From Staphylococcus petrasii (GTDB lineage Bacteria; Bacillota; Bacilli; Staphylococcales; Staphylococcaceae): a DNA stretch of 64,000 bases. Positions 11,928 to 20,990 of this stretch are shown piece by piece (within the stretch, counting starts at the first letter, position 1; each line of letters begins with the position of its first letter). The stretch lies in assembly GCF_002902565.1 (NCBI RefSeq), contig NZ_PPRC01000027.1:1-64000 (forward strand). The letters run 5' to 3'. The position numbers were made by a program, and so were the translations under genes. The notes under the pieces are model-generated. The model was not told where the DNA came from, did not search any database, and saw nothing but the letters and a program-made list of their open reading frames with translations.

Positions 11928-12608
11928 ATGTTTGAATTTTATGCAAAATGGTTTTGGTTAATCGAAATGATAGAAAATTTCATGTTATTTTTTGGGGCAA
12001 TCGGCTTAGTTTTTGTAGCAATACTAAGTTTAGAACAGATTCAAGAAAGAAAAAAGCTCTGGTATGTAGGAATATTTTTAATCTATGCTGCATTATTTGG
12101 ACTGTTAATATATTTTTCTGATAAAGAAACTCAAAGTTATAATGTGGTTTTTATCATTTTATATTTACCATATTTATATATGTGTTATTTATCAAGTCAT
12201 TATTTAGTGAAACGTCCTTTAAAAACAAAATTAGAGTTTGTTACTGGTAAGAATCTTCGGTCACATAAAGTAACCAATAAAGAAATGAAGTCCTTAAAGG
12301 AAGAACTACACTCTGCAAAGATAAATGCATTGGCAGGATCAATTTGTGCTTCCTTCATGATTGTTGCTTTTTCAGCAAAATTAAAATTTATACATGAGGA
12401 TAAATGGTTTGCGAAGCACGAGTTACCTGAAACTATTGCCAATTTGGCTGGAGTTGGAGGCTTTGTCTTTTTAGTCTCAGCTTTTTTAATAGTTATTTAT
12501 TTCATTATTGATATGGTGTTATGGAATAAACGAGGCAGATTTCCTGGACTTATATTTCGCCCAATAATTATGTGTCTGTGGCAATTTTTATTTTTGATTT
12601 CTCTTTAA
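11928..12608 (+). CDS. Uncharacterised six-TM membrane protein, paralogue 1
   Basis: A 226-aa polytopic protein of no family I recognise. About six hydrophobic segments lie at residues 15-36, 44-63, 72-91, 136-152, 168-192 and 208-226. A charged, Lys/Glu-rich loop (about 95-133, with KEMKSLKEELH) sits between segments 3 and 4. It is clearly paralogous to the next gene: both have YLPYLY or YFPYLW, SxHYLxKRPxKTKL, and a C-terminal FIIDxxLWxKRG, PGxIxRP, WQxxFLISL pattern. It has a ribosome site (GGGAAGG) and good codon use. It lies just after the suf terminator, so probably has its own promoter. Function unknown. Confidence 0.75.
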   Translation: MFEFYAKWFWLIEMIENFMLFFGAIGLVFVAILSLEQIQERKKLWYVGIFLIYAALFGLLIYFSDKETQSYNVVFIILYLPYLYMCYLSSHYLVKRPLKTKLEFVTGKNLRSHKVTNKEMKSLKEELHSAKINALAGSICASFMIVAFSAKLKFIHEDKWFAKHELPETIANLAGVGGFVFLVSAFLIVIYFIIDMVLWNKRGRFPGLIFRPIIMCLWQFLFLISL

Positions 12609-12661
12609 TTATTGCGAGGAAATTTTGAAGTATGAACTAAATTTGAAGGAGAAAAACTATA

Positions 12662-13348
12662 ATGGATTTGTATGGTTTATGGATTTATATTTTATTTATT
12701 GTTCCATATATTTTAATTTTTTTTGGTACTATTGGTTTGTTTTACGCCTCACTATTTACGCTTGCACCAACTCTTGCTTCTAAAAAAATAAGATTTTTGG
12801 GCATTATTATACTTTATGGTGGTATTTTATGGTTAATCGTTTATTTTACCGGTGAAGATTTTGAAAGTTATTCAAATGTCTTTTTAGCTATCTATTTCCC
12901 ATATTTATGGTTATGTTTTCAGTCATGCCATTATTTATTTAAACGTCCGTATAAAACGAAGCTAAAACAATTAAAAGAAGAAGAAGCAAATACAGGCAAA
13001 TCAAACAAAGAAGATATTGAAGATGTAGAGAAAGACCTTGATTCGGCAGACGTGATATCGTGGTCGGCATCTTTAGGCGCTATCGTTGTTATCATTATTA
13101 TGTCTTTAAAAACAAGTTTCATACATAATCGAGAATTAATGTATCAAACAGATATAAATGAACTCATCGGAGATTTAGCAGCTGTAAGTGGAGCCGTTTT
13201 GATGTTTTCATTAGGTTTAGCATTACTGTATTTCATTATCGATCTGACATTATGGAAGAAAAGAGGAGCATATCCTGGCTACATACTGCGTCCATTAGTG
13301 ATGGGCGCATGGCAAATTATCTTTTTAATTTCACTTATACGTTTTTAA
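12662..13348 (+). CDS. Uncharacterised six-TM membrane protein, paralogue 2
   Basis: A 228-aa polytopic membrane protein with the same topology as the gene before it, so the pair arose by tandem duplication. The hydrophilic loop between segments 3 and 4 has diverged most (KEEEANTGKSNKEDIEDVE). The membrane cores and the C-terminal FIIDLTLWKKRG and WQIIFLISL are conserved. The gap to the previous stop is 53 nt with GAAGGAGAAAAAC as ribosome site, so the two are likely cotranscribed. No enzymatic motif or cargo-binding signature was seen. Confidence 0.75.
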   Translation: MDLYGLWIYILFIVPYILIFFGTIGLFYASLFTLAPTLASKKIRFLGIIILYGGILWLIVYFTGEDFESYSNVFLAIYFPYLWLCFQSCHYLFKRPYKTKLKQLKEEEANTGKSNKEDIEDVEKDLDSADVISWSASLGAIVVIIIMSLKTSFIHNRELMYQTDINELIGDLAAVSGAVLMFSLGLALLYFIIDLTLWKKRGAYPGYILRPLVMGAWQIIFLISLIRF

Positions 13349-13366
13349 AAAAGGGGTTAGTTAAAG

Positions 13367-14059
13367 TTGGATAGAGAGAGCTACGAATATTTTAAAAAAA
13401 TTGGAACACCTGGAATAGGTATATTCATTTTATGTATTTTATTATTTAGTTGCATTACATATAAAGCAGGTCTTACTTGGGAGGAGACCCCTCTCTATTT
13501 GAAAGTATCATCCATAGTGATGATTATTGCGCTTATACCTTCGATTTGCCAATTATTTATTAAACGTAATTTTGAAACACCAAAACAAATGATGATATTA
13601 TCCAAGGTGTTTTTACTGGATGCCTATATTTGTTGCTTTTTCTTGCCATTTAGTATGTTTCAACTCTATGCATTTATCGCAGCGCTTAATAAGATTGATA
13701 TAAAGGATTTTTGGTACTTAAATTTAATAGTATTAATTTTATGGATGACGATTAGGTTGAGTATAAATTTTTTATTATTTCATACGCCAAAGTTTTTAGG
13801 CGATAATAAATTTATCGCAATTTTAATTTTAAAATTTCTAGGCAGTGGGATTTATTTAGAAAAAATAATTGAGTTCTTTATGATACCAGATATTGAAGAA
13901 AATAAAATCCGTCTATATTTTGGTCAATTTGTTTTTATACTCGCTAGTCATGCATGCATACTCGTATACATTAAATTATATGCTAATGTAACTGGTAGTT
14001 ACTATTATAATGACGAAGGGAAAAAACGTTCTGAAGAAGAAATAAAACAACTCACATAA
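13367..14059 (+). CDS. Uncharacterised membrane protein downstream of the paralogue pair
   Basis: A 230-aa protein with about six hydrophobic segments. A long stretch (about 82-140) contains VFLLDAYICCFFLPFSMF and YLNLIVLILWMTIR. It ends in a charged tail, NDEGKKRSEEEIKQLT. It is not obviously homologous to the two proteins before it. The start is TTG 13367, behind AAGGGG, 18 nt after the previous stop, so it belongs to the same transcript. I do not recognise the family. The cluster ends at the hairpin at 14155-14198. Confidence 0.7.
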   Translation: MDRESYEYFKKIGTPGIGIFILCILLFSCITYKAGLTWEETPLYLKVSSIVMIIALIPSICQLFIKRNFETPKQMMILSKVFLLDAYICCFFLPFSMFQLYAFIAALNKIDIKDFWYLNLIVLILWMTIRLSINFLLFHTPKFLGDNKFIAILILKFLGSGIYLEKIIEFFMIPDIEENKIRLYFGQFVFILASHACILVYIKLYANVTGSYYYNDEGKKRSEEEIKQLT

Positions 14060-14154
14060 TAATAAATGAGGCTTAGGAAATAAATAGCATTACATTTTAA
14101 TAAAGATTAATTGGAAAGTAAACTCGCTTTTAATCAACAAATAACTCAATGATG

Positions 14155-14205
14155 TAAGAGCAGGGCATGAATTTATATGAATTCATGCCTTGCTCTTATT
14201 TTTTC
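14155..14205 (+). terminator. Terminator of the membrane-protein cluster
   Basis: TAAGAGCAGGGCATGAAT and ATTCATGCCTTGCTCTTA (14155-14198) form a long stem with one G-T wobble, followed by TTTTTTC. Confidence 0.9.
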
Positions 14206-14316
14206 AAGAAAGCAACAAAGTTTATCAAAATTTGGAGTAGGGAATATTTTGAATAAATATATAAATATTTAATCTACATAACAATATCCACTAAATATAG
14301 AGAAGGTGACGTTAAA

Positions 14317-15390
14317 ATGTGGTATGACAATCAATTAACAAAAACGTTAAACGTTCAATATCCAATTATTCAAGCAGGCATGGCAGGGAGTACAACGCCA
14401 GAATTGGTTGCTTCAGTCAGTAATAAAGGCGCATTAGGTACGATTGGGGCTGGCTATATGTCAGCAGAGAAACTTGAAGAAGAAATTCAGAGCGTTCAAG
14501 CATTAACGTCTAAGCCATTTGGGGTGAACTTGTTTGTGCCGGGTCACAATGACTATTCACCACAACAGGTTGAACATATGAATGCCTGGCTAAAACCGTA
14601 TCGTCGAGCGTTAAATTTAGAAGAACCTACAGTCAACATCACGGAAGAACAACAGTTTATGAACGCGATTAACAGTGTTATTAAGCATCAAGTACCGGTA
14701 TGTTGTTTTACCTTTGGTCTTACTGAACAAAATATTATTAAGAAACTTAAACAAGCGAATATCACATTAGTGGGAACTGCCACGACTGTAGAAGAAGCGA
14801 TTGAGAATGAGCGTGCAGGCATGGATGTAGTTGTTGCTCAAGGTAGCGAAGCGGGTGGACATAGAGGTTCATTTTTACCTAATCCTCAGCACCAACAGTC
14901 TCTTATAGGTACCATGTCACTTGTTCCTCAGATGGTTGACCATGTGTCTATACCAGTTGTAGCTGCTGGTGGAATTATGGATGGTCGCGGTATTGTCGCA
15001 AGTTTAGTTCTTGGTGCACAAGGCGTGCAGATGGGTACCGCCTTTTTAACAGCGAAAGAAAGTGGTGCTAACAATGTTGTGAAGCAGACGATTCTGAACA
15101 GTGTAGAAACTGATACTGTAGTGACAAATGTATTTAGCGGGAAATTCGCGCGTGGTGTGAATAATGACTTTGTAAAAGAGATGAACCGATATGATGGAGA
15201 GATTCTGCCGTATCCAGTACAGAATCAGTTAACCAATTCAATTCGAAAGAGTGCTGCTTCTAATGGCAATAAGGAATGGACGCATATATGGAGTGGTCAA
15301 TCGCCACGTCTAGCTACGGCGCAACATGTGGATCAATTAATGGATAATCTTGTTAAGCAGGTTGAGAATTTAGTTAGATTTGTGGTGTAG
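14317..15390 (+). CDS. Nitronate monooxygenase (FMN-dependent)
   Basis: A 357-aa TIM-barrel flavoenzyme of the 2-nitropropane dioxygenase/nitronate monooxygenase family, which oxidises alkyl nitronates such as propionate 3-nitronate. Visible signatures are [20 protein letters not shown] at the N terminus, the phosphate/flavin loop [13 protein letters not shown], and the second glycine-rich FMN loop [14 protein letters not shown]. The ribosome site is GAAGGTGA. It is monocistronic, or leads the short DUF72–TSUP–phosphatase group 130 nt downstream. Confidence 0.9.
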   Translation: MWYDNQLTKTLNVQYPIIQAGMAGSTTPELVASVSNKGALGTIGAGYMSAEKLEEEIQSVQALTSKPFGVNLFVPGHNDYSPQQVEHMNAWLKPYRRALNLEEPTVNITEEQQFMNAINSVIKHQVPVCCFTFGLTEQNIIKKLKQANITLVGTATTVEEAIENERAGMDVVVAQGSEAGGHRGSFLPNPQHQQSLIGTMSLVPQMVDHVSIPVVAAGGIMDGRGIVASLVLGAQGVQMGTAFLTAKESGANNVVKQTILNSVETDTVVTNVFSGKFARGVNNDFVKEMNRYDGEILPYPVQNQLTNSIRKSAASNGNKEWTHIWSGQSPRLATAQHVDQLMDNLVKQVENLVRFVV

Positions 15391-15521
15391 TTTTTAATTT
15401 TTTGAAAATGTCGTGAGCTGTAGGGTTCTGCATTTTCCAAAATAATAAGAAAATGTAAAGTTAGGATTGAACAAGTGATAACTTAAAATTGAATATGGTA
15501 TCATAAAGCTGGTGATAAAAA

Positions 15522-16370
15522 ATGATTAATATAGGTCTTACAGGATGGGGAGATCACTACTCATTGTATGAGGATATGGAGCGACAATCGGATAAGTTGA
15601 AGACATATGCGGGTCACTTTCCGCTTGTTGAACTTGATGCCACTTACTATGCCATCCAACCGGAACGAAATATACAGAAGTGGATTAAAGAAACGCCGGA
15701 TCGCTTTGAATTTGTCGTGAAAATTCATCAGGCATTGACACTTCATGCCGATTATAAAGAGTTTGCTGATTCTCGACAAGAATTGTTTGAGCAATTTAAA
15801 CTGATGCTTAAACCGCTTATCGAACATCGTAAATTAGCAATGGTGTTAGTGCAATTTCCGCCATGGTTTGACTGCACAACGCAAAATATTAATTATATTT
15901 TGTATGTGCGTGAGCAACTGAAAGATATTCCTATGTGTGTTGAATTTCGACATCAATCTTGGTTTAATGACCAATTTAAAGAACAAACGTTAGCGTTCTT
16001 AACGGAACATCAAATTATTCATGCTGTTGTAGATGAACCTCAAGTGAAAGAAGGTTCGGTGCCATTGGTTAACCGTATTACTGCTGATAAAGCCTTTGTG
16101 CGTTATCACGGTAGAAACAAGCAAGGATGGACGAAAAAAGATATGACGGATCAAGAATGGCGAGATGTGCGTTATTTATATGATTATAATAAGGAAGAAC
16201 TTACAGATTTAGCGAATAAAGTTAAAATATTAGAACAGAAAGCTAAAAAAGTTTATGTAGTATTTAACAATAATTCAGGTGGCCATGCAGCGCAAAATGC
16301 AAAGATGTATCAAGACATACTAAATATAGAATACACAGGCTTAGCCCCACAACAATTAAAATTATTCTAA
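15522..16370 (+). CDS. DUF72 family TIM-barrel protein (YunF-like)
   Basis: A 282-aa member of DUF72, a TIM-barrel family distantly related to metal-dependent sugar isomerases and endonuclease-IV-like folds. Family blocks are NIGLTGWGDH, FPLVELDATYYAI, FVVKIHQALT, LVQFPPWF, VEFRHQSW and YVVFNNNSGGHAAQNA. Conserved charged residues suggest catalysis, but no reaction is established. It lies 13 nt upstream of the TSUP permease gene. Bacillus groups the same families as yunD, E and F. Confidence 0.88.
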   Translation: MINIGLTGWGDHYSLYEDMERQSDKLKTYAGHFPLVELDATYYAIQPERNIQKWIKETPDRFEFVVKIHQALTLHADYKEFADSRQELFEQFKLMLKPLIEHRKLAMVLVQFPPWFDCTTQNINYILYVREQLKDIPMCVEFRHQSWFNDQFKEQTLAFLTEHQIIHAVVDEPQVKEGSVPLVNRITADKAFVRYHGRNKQGWTKKDMTDQEWRDVRYLYDYNKEELTDLANKVKILEQKAKKVYVVFNNNSGGHAAQNAKMYQDILNIEYTGLAPQQLKLF

Positions 16371-16383
16371 GAGGCGAAATATA

Positions 16384-17211
16384 GTGTTATTAACAATTAT
16401 TTTATTAGTTTTAATCGGTTTATTATCAGCTGTGCTTGGGTCACTGGTAGGTATAGGCGGCGGCATTATTATCGTGCCAACTTTAGTGTATTTAGGTGTT
16501 AATCATGATTTGTTACATGGGATTACCACTCAAATCGCGATTGGGACATCTTCAGTTATTTTAATCGTAACAGGGCTGTCTTCTTCTATTGGATATTTGA
16601 AAACGAAGCAAGTAGATATTAAAAATGGATCTATCTTTTTATTTGGTTTACTACCGGGTTCATTAATTGGGTCGTTTATTAGTCGTTATTTAACGTTAGA
16701 CTCTTTTAATTTATACTTTGGTATTTTTATGATTTTTGTTTCTATTTTACTTATGGTACGTCATAAAATTAAACCATTCAAAGTTTTCGACAAAGAGAAG
16801 TACCGTAAAACGTATGTAGATGCTGAAGGGAAAACTTATCATTATAGCGTGCCACCGCTCTTTGCGTTTTTCGCAACATTATTTATTGGTGTGCTAACGG
16901 GTTTATTTGGTATAGGTGGCGGTGCGTTAATGACGCCATTAATGTTAATTGTCTTTAGATTTCCACCTCATGTTGCAGTGGGCACAAGTATGATGATGAT
17001 TTTCTTCTCTAGTGTCATGAGTTCGATTGGACATATTATTCAAGGACACGTCGCATGGTCATATTCGATTGTCTTAATTATTTCAAGTTACATAGGTGCC
17101 CAAATCGGTGTACGTGTGAATCGCTCGATTAAGTCGGAAACAGTAGTGACGTTGTTACGTACAGTTATGCTGATTATGGGTGTTTACTTAATTATTAAAT
17201 CTTTTCTTTAA
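16384..17211 (+). CDS. TSUP (TauE/SafE) family membrane transporter
   Basis: A 275-aa permease with about eight membrane segments and the internal repeat typical of TSUP transporters: GSLVGIGGGIIIVPTLVYLG and GLFGIGGGALMTPLMLIVF. The family exports sulfite, sulfonates or related anions; the substrate here is unknown. The start is GTG 16384, 13 nt after the DUF72 gene and 21 nt before the phosphatase gene, consistent with one operon. Its Bacillus counterpart is YunE. Confidence 0.9.
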   Translation: MLLTIILLVLIGLLSAVLGSLVGIGGGIIIVPTLVYLGVNHDLLHGITTQIAIGTSSVILIVTGLSSSIGYLKTKQVDIKNGSIFLFGLLPGSLIGSFISRYLTLDSFNLYFGIFMIFVSILLMVRHKIKPFKVFDKEKYRKTYVDAEGKTYHYSVPPLFAFFATLFIGVLTGLFGIGGGALMTPLMLIVFRFPPHVAVGTSMMMIFFSSVMSSIGHIIQGHVAWSYSIVLIISSYIGAQIGVRVNRSIKSETVVTLLRTVMLIMGVYLIIKSFL

Positions 17212-17232
17212 ATAAATATAGGGGGAATTTAA

Positions 17233-18552
17233 GTGAAGTTAACTATTTATCATTCAAATGACATTCATAGTCATTTAAACGAATATGCACGCATCACATC
17301 ATATATGGCGGAACATAGACCTAAACTTCAACATCCCTCGTTATATCTAGATATTGGCGACCACGTAGATTTATCGGCGCCAGTGACAGAAGCCACTTTA
17401 GGTAAGAAGAATGTAGAACTACTTAATGCAGCACATTGCGATATTGCCACAATCGGGAACAATGAAGGCATGACGATTTCTCATGAAGCGTTAAACAATC
17501 TATACAATGATGCGAAATTTGAAGTCATTTGTACAAATGTAATTGATGAAGAAGGCCACTTACCACATAATATTGCGACATCGTCTATTAAAGAAATTGA
17601 AGGTGTACGCTTTTTATTTGTAGCAGCGACAGCGCCGTTTACACCATTTTATCGTGCGTTAGATTGGATTGTGACAGATCCTTTAGAAGCGATGAAAGAT
17701 GAAATTGCGCAACGACAAGGTCAATATGATGTTCTTATCGTTATGAGTCATGTTGGGGTGTTCTTTGATGAGAAATTATGCCAGGAAATTCCAGAGATCG
17801 ACGTAATTTTAGGTAGTCATACGCATCATCATTTTGATGAAGGTGAAATTAATAATGGCGTATTAATGGCTGCTGCTGGGAAATATGGCTATTATTTAGG
17901 TGAAGTCAACCTTACTATTGAAGATAAGAAAGTCGTTTCGAAAGAGGCGATTCTACATCCTGTTGAGACATTACCTTTAGTTGATACAGATTTTGAAAAT
18001 GAAGGCAAAGCACTTTTAAGTGATCCAGTGATAGATCATCCAGTGAAACTACTTGGCAAAACTGACGTTATTACGGAAACAACGTATTTATTAGCTGAAA
18101 GTGTATTTGAATTTACAAATGCGGATTGTACGATTATTAATGCAGGATTAATTGTGAATGGAATAGAAGCGGATAAAGTGACAGAATATGATATTCATAA
18201 AATGTTGCCACATCCAATTAACGTCGTCAGAGTCAGACTTAAAGGTGAAGATTTGAAAAAAGTCATCATTAAGAGTCAAAAACAAGAATATATGCATGAA
18301 CATGTTCAAGGTCTTGGCTTTAGAGGTGATATCTTTGGTGGATACATCTTATACAATTGTGGCTTTATTGAATCCGAAAATCGTTTCTTTATAAATGGAG
18401 AAGAGATCGAAGATGACGGCAACTATGTTTTAGGTACTGTCGATATGTATACATTTGGCCGCTATTTCCCTCTATTAAAAGGGAAATCCATCGATTATTT
18501 AATGCCAGAATTTTTACGAGACATTTTCAAAGAAAAATTGCTAGAAAAGTAA
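17233..18552 (+). CDS. Metallophosphatase / 5'-nucleotidase family protein (YunD-like)
   Basis: A 439-aa cytoplasmic calcineurin-like phosphoesterase with the two-domain architecture of 5'-nucleotidases (catalytic about 1-235, C-terminal about 265-430). Metal-binding blocks are YHSNDIHSHL, DIGDHVD, MSHVGV and GSHTHHHF. The usual GNHE motif reads GNNEG here, a variant I associate with the YunD subfamily. There is no signal peptide, so the enzyme is intracellular, unlike secreted 5'-nucleotidases. The start is GTG 17233 with GGGGGAA as ribosome site. Confidence 0.87.
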   Translation: MKLTIYHSNDIHSHLNEYARITSYMAEHRPKLQHPSLYLDIGDHVDLSAPVTEATLGKKNVELLNAAHCDIATIGNNEGMTISHEALNNLYNDAKFEVICTNVIDEEGHLPHNIATSSIKEIEGVRFLFVAATAPFTPFYRALDWIVTDPLEAMKDEIAQRQGQYDVLIVMSHVGVFFDEKLCQEIPEIDVILGSHTHHHFDEGEINNGVLMAAAGKYGYYLGEVNLTIEDKKVVSKEAILHPVETLPLVDTDFENEGKALLSDPVIDHPVKLLGKTDVITETTYLLAESVFEFTNADCTIINAGLIVNGIEADKVTEYDIHKMLPHPINVVRVRLKGEDLKKVIIKSQKQEYMHEHVQGLGFRGDIFGGYILYNCGFIESENRFFINGEEIEDDGNYVLGTVDMYTFGRYFPLLKGKSIDYLMPEFLRDIFKEKLLEK

Positions 18553-18654
18553 ATGAATAAGGAAAAAATTAATACCTTTTCATAAATAAAAATGAAAACC
18601 TATAAGAGTTTTAAATTTATAAGTTATTACATTTTAATTTAATGTAAATTTCGT

Positions 18655-18660
18655 TATAAT
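18655..18660 (+). promoter_or_regulatory. Likely -10 element of lipA
   Basis: TATAAT lies 38 nt before lipA in a CGTTATAATAGG context. The -35 is weak (TTTTAA region near 18632). The 145-nt gap has no other feature of note. Confidence 0.45.
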
Positions 18661-18697
18661 AGGAAAAGATAGATTAAACAGGAGGGTATGCGTTGTT

Positions 18698-19618
18698 ATG
18701 GCTACTAAAAATGAAGAAATTTTACGTAAACCAGATTGGTTGAAAATAAAGCTTAACACGAATGAGAACTATATTGGCCTCAAGAAGATGATGCGAGAAA
18801 AAAATCTACATACAGTATGTGAAGAAGCTAAATGTCCAAACATACATGAATGTTGGGGTGCTAGACGTACTGCTACGTTTATGATTTTAGGGGCAGTATG
18901 TACAAGAGCATGTCGTTTCTGTGCGGTAAAAACAGGGTTACCAAACGAATTAGACTTAAATGAACCAGAACGTGTAGCAGAATCAGTAGAATTAATGAAT
19001 TTAAAACACGTTGTTATTACAGCAGTTGCTCGTGATGACTTAAGAGATGCTGGTTCTAACGTTTATGCTGAAACAGTACGTAAAGTACGTGCGCGTAATC
19101 CGTTCACTACAATTGAAATCTTACCATCAGATATGGGTGGAGATTATGAAGCACTTGAAACATTAATGGCTTCAAAACCTGACATTTTAAACCACAATAT
19201 TGAAACAGTTCGTCGTTTAACGCCAAGAGTTCGTGCGCGTGCGACTTATGATAGAACTTTAGAATTCTTACGTCGTTCTAAAGAATTACAACCAGATATC
19301 CCTACTAAATCAAGCTTAATGGTTGGTTTAGGTGAAACATTAGAAGAAATCTACGAAACAATGGATGATCTTCGTGCTAACGATGTTGATATCTTAACAA
19401 TTGGTCAATATTTACAACCATCACGTAAGCATTTAAAAGTAGAAAAATATTATACACCATTAGAATTTGGTAAATTAAGAAAAGTAGCTATGGAAAAAGG
19501 CTTCAAACATTGTGAAGCTGGCCCAATGGTACGTAGTTCATATCATGCTGATGAACAAGTAAATGAAGCAGCTAAAGAAAAACACCGTTTAGGTGAAGAA
19601 CAATTACAACAAAAGTAA
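18698..19618 (+). CDS. lipA: Lipoyl synthase LipA
   Basis: LipA is a radical-SAM enzyme (306 aa) that inserts two sulfurs into the octanoyl group carried on GcvH or E2 domains. The auxiliary-cluster ligands Cys41, Cys46 and Cys52 ([12 protein letters not shown]) and the radical-SAM triad Cys68, Cys72 and Cys75 (CTRACRFC) are all present. The auxiliary cluster is sacrificed as sulfur donor, so the enzyme depends on Fe-S repair, and Suf, Nfu and an A-type carrier are encoded in this window. ATG 18698 follows CAGGAGGG with rather long spacing. Confidence 0.97.
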   Translation: MATKNEEILRKPDWLKIKLNTNENYIGLKKMMREKNLHTVCEEAKCPNIHECWGARRTATFMILGAVCTRACRFCAVKTGLPNELDLNEPERVAESVELMNLKHVVITAVARDDLRDAGSNVYAETVRKVRARNPFTTIEILPSDMGGDYEALETLMASKPDILNHNIETVRRLTPRVRARATYDRTLEFLRRSKELQPDIPTKSSLMVGLGETLEEIYETMDDLRANDVDILTIGQYLQPSRKHLKVEKYYTPLEFGKLRKVAMEKGFKHCEAGPMVRSSYHADEQVNEAAKEKHRLGEEQLQQK

Positions 19619-19649
19619 TTAAAAACGTTTAAATAAAACAATTTAAGAG

Positions 19650-19695
19650 CTTAGGTTGCACATTTCAAATGAAATCGTGTAATCTAAGTTTTTAT
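19650..19695 (+). terminator. Terminator of lipA
   Basis: CTTAGGTTGCACATTTCA (19650-19667) pairs, with a few mismatches, with TGAAATCGTGTAATCTAAG (19670-19688), followed by TTTTTAT. Confidence 0.75.
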
Positions 19696-19719
19696 TATAT
19701 GGAATAAAGGTGACAAGTG

Positions 19720-20115
19720 ATGATTAAAGTAGATCAGCAGTATTTTGAATTAATTGAAGATTACAGAGATTGCTTTGATGAAGAACTCTTTGCCTCAAGG
19801 TATTCTGATATATTAGATAAGTATGATTTCGTAGTAGGAGACTTCGGGTATGATCAGTTACGTTTAAAAGGCTTTTATAAAGATTCAAATAAAAAAGCAG
19901 AAATATCTAAACGTTTCTCAAGTATTCAAGATTACATCTTGGAATATTGTAATTTTGGATGTCCATATTTTGTAGTCAGACATTTATCTAATAAAGAAGT
20001 TACAAATTTAGATACTGAACAAGAAGACGTTATAACTGATAAAGAAGATAAATTACATGATGTAAAAATTAAACCAACCATTCAAAATGTTGAAAAGAAA
20101 CGCAATGATGAATAA
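19720..20115 (+). CDS. YutD-like protein (DUF1027)
   Basis: A 131-aa soluble protein of the YutD/DUF1027 family. Recognisable features are the aromatic acidic N terminus YFELIEDYRDCFDEELF, VVGDFGYDQLRLKGFYKD and the cysteine-containing EYCNFGCPYFVVRH. The tail (about 100-131) is charged and low-complexity. The position next to lipA is conserved with Bacillus (yutB-yutD). ATG 19720 is chosen over GTG 19717 for ribosome-site spacing. The molecular role is unknown. Confidence 0.85.
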   Translation: MIKVDQQYFELIEDYRDCFDEELFASRYSDILDKYDFVVGDFGYDQLRLKGFYKDSNKKAEISKRFSSIQDYILEYCNFGCPYFVVRHLSNKEVTNLDTEQEDVITDKEDKLHDVKIKPTIQNVEKKRNDE

Positions 20116-20128
20116 GCGCATAAAAAAT

Positions 20129-20188
20129 GGAAGTGGGCCAGAAATCTTTTAAGAAAAATGATTTGTGTCCGACTTCCTTTTTATTTTT
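20129..20188. terminator. Convergent terminator between yutD-like and DUF3055 genes
   Basis: GGAAGTGGGCCAGAAATC (20129-20146) pairs with GATTTGTGTCCGACTTCC (20160-20177), with a few mismatches, then T-rich sequence. It belongs to a class of long stem terminators that recurs in staphylococci (compare 55200-55230 and 57211-57251). Confidence 0.82.
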
Positions 20189-20454
20189 TATTGGATAACT
20201 TGGTTAAGATATTCAATGATTTCATCACTTTCTTCTTGAGTCACGCCTAAAATATGCGCAATATAACCTTCTTCTTCAATATCGTCAGTTCCGATAATGC
20301 CAAATTTATTATTTTGCATATTCAAAACAAGCGTTTTACCATAATGACGGTCTGTTTGTATTAACATCAAATCATAACGACTATGTTCACCGACAAAACC
20401 TACAAATTGCACTTGGCTTTGTTCTTCGTCATCATATAAAAACATATCTATCAT
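20188..20454 (-). CDS. DUF3055 family protein
   Basis: An 88-aa soluble acidic protein. The family pattern includes MIDMFLYDDEEQSQVQFVGF, then RYDLMLIQTDRHYGKTLVL and a C-terminal HILGVTQEESDEIIEYL. It reads against its neighbours and has its own ribosome site (AAAAAGGAG before ATG 20454). DUF3055 proteins are Firmicute-specific with no assigned function. The gene is kept in this neighbourhood across Bacillales. Confidence 0.85.
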   Translation of the reverse strand: MIDMFLYDDEEQSQVQFVGFVGEHSRYDLMLIQTDRHYGKTLVLNMQNNKFGIIGTDDIEEEGYIAHILGVTQEESDEIIEYLNQVIQ

Positions 20455-20523
20455 AAGAGTAAAACTCCTTTTTTCTCATTTTTAAATTAAGTATAACGAC
20501 AAATGAAGACCTATGCAAAACTG

Positions 20524-20532
20524 TGATATGAT
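20524..20532 (+). promoter_or_regulatory. Extended -10 promoter of the yutE-like gene
   Basis: TGATATGAT is an extended -10 element (TGn-TATGAT) placed so that transcription would start close to the AGAGGTG ribosome site at 20543, giving a very short leader. Confidence 0.45.
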
Positions 20533-20555
20533 AGAGATATTAAGAGGTGACTGAC

Positions 20556-20990
20556 ATGTATTTTGTTGATAAAGATAAATTAAATTTAAAACTTAACTAT
20601 TTAAATCAATTAACTAAAGACTATGAAGCAAATAAATCAAATCATTATTCTTTTGAGCGTATTGCTCAAATGTTAATTGAGTCTTCAGTTGATATAGGTA
20701 ATATGATTATTGACGGTTTTATCTTAAGAGATCCAGGTAATTATAAAGATGTGATCGATATCTTGGAACTAGAGGGTGTCATTACTAAAGAAACACAACA
20801 ACATATTAACGAAACCGTAGAGGTTAGAAAGCAGTTTGCTCATAACTATACTGAGCTTGATAGTGATGCGCTTCAACCACTTTTTGATAACGCATTACCT
20901 TATTATGAACGATTCATTCAAGAAGTTATGGAATTTCTTGAAAAAGAGAATGTCCCAGTAACTGCTTTCGGAAAGGGAGGCAACCAGTAA
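20556..20990 (+). CDS. HepT-like HEPN protein (DUF86, YutE)
   Basis: A 144-aa all-helical protein of the DUF86/HepT family. The HEPN ribonuclease motif R-x4-H-x-Y is intact as RKQFAHNY (Arg near residue 98), and [17 protein letters not shown] matches the first half of the fold. In toxin-antitoxin systems HepT pairs with an MNT nucleotidyltransferase, but none is adjacent here. It seems to be the stand-alone chromosomal YutE version. ATG 20556 is chosen by its ribosome site. The stop overlaps the next ATG by 1 nt (TAATG), so it is coupled to the HAD phosphatase. Confidence 0.85.
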   Translation: MYFVDKDKLNLKLNYLNQLTKDYEANKSNHYSFERIAQMLIESSVDIGNMIIDGFILRDPGNYKDVIDILELEGVITKETQQHINETVEVRKQFAHNYTELDSDALQPLFDNALPYYERFIQEVMEFLEKENVPVTAFGKGGNQ

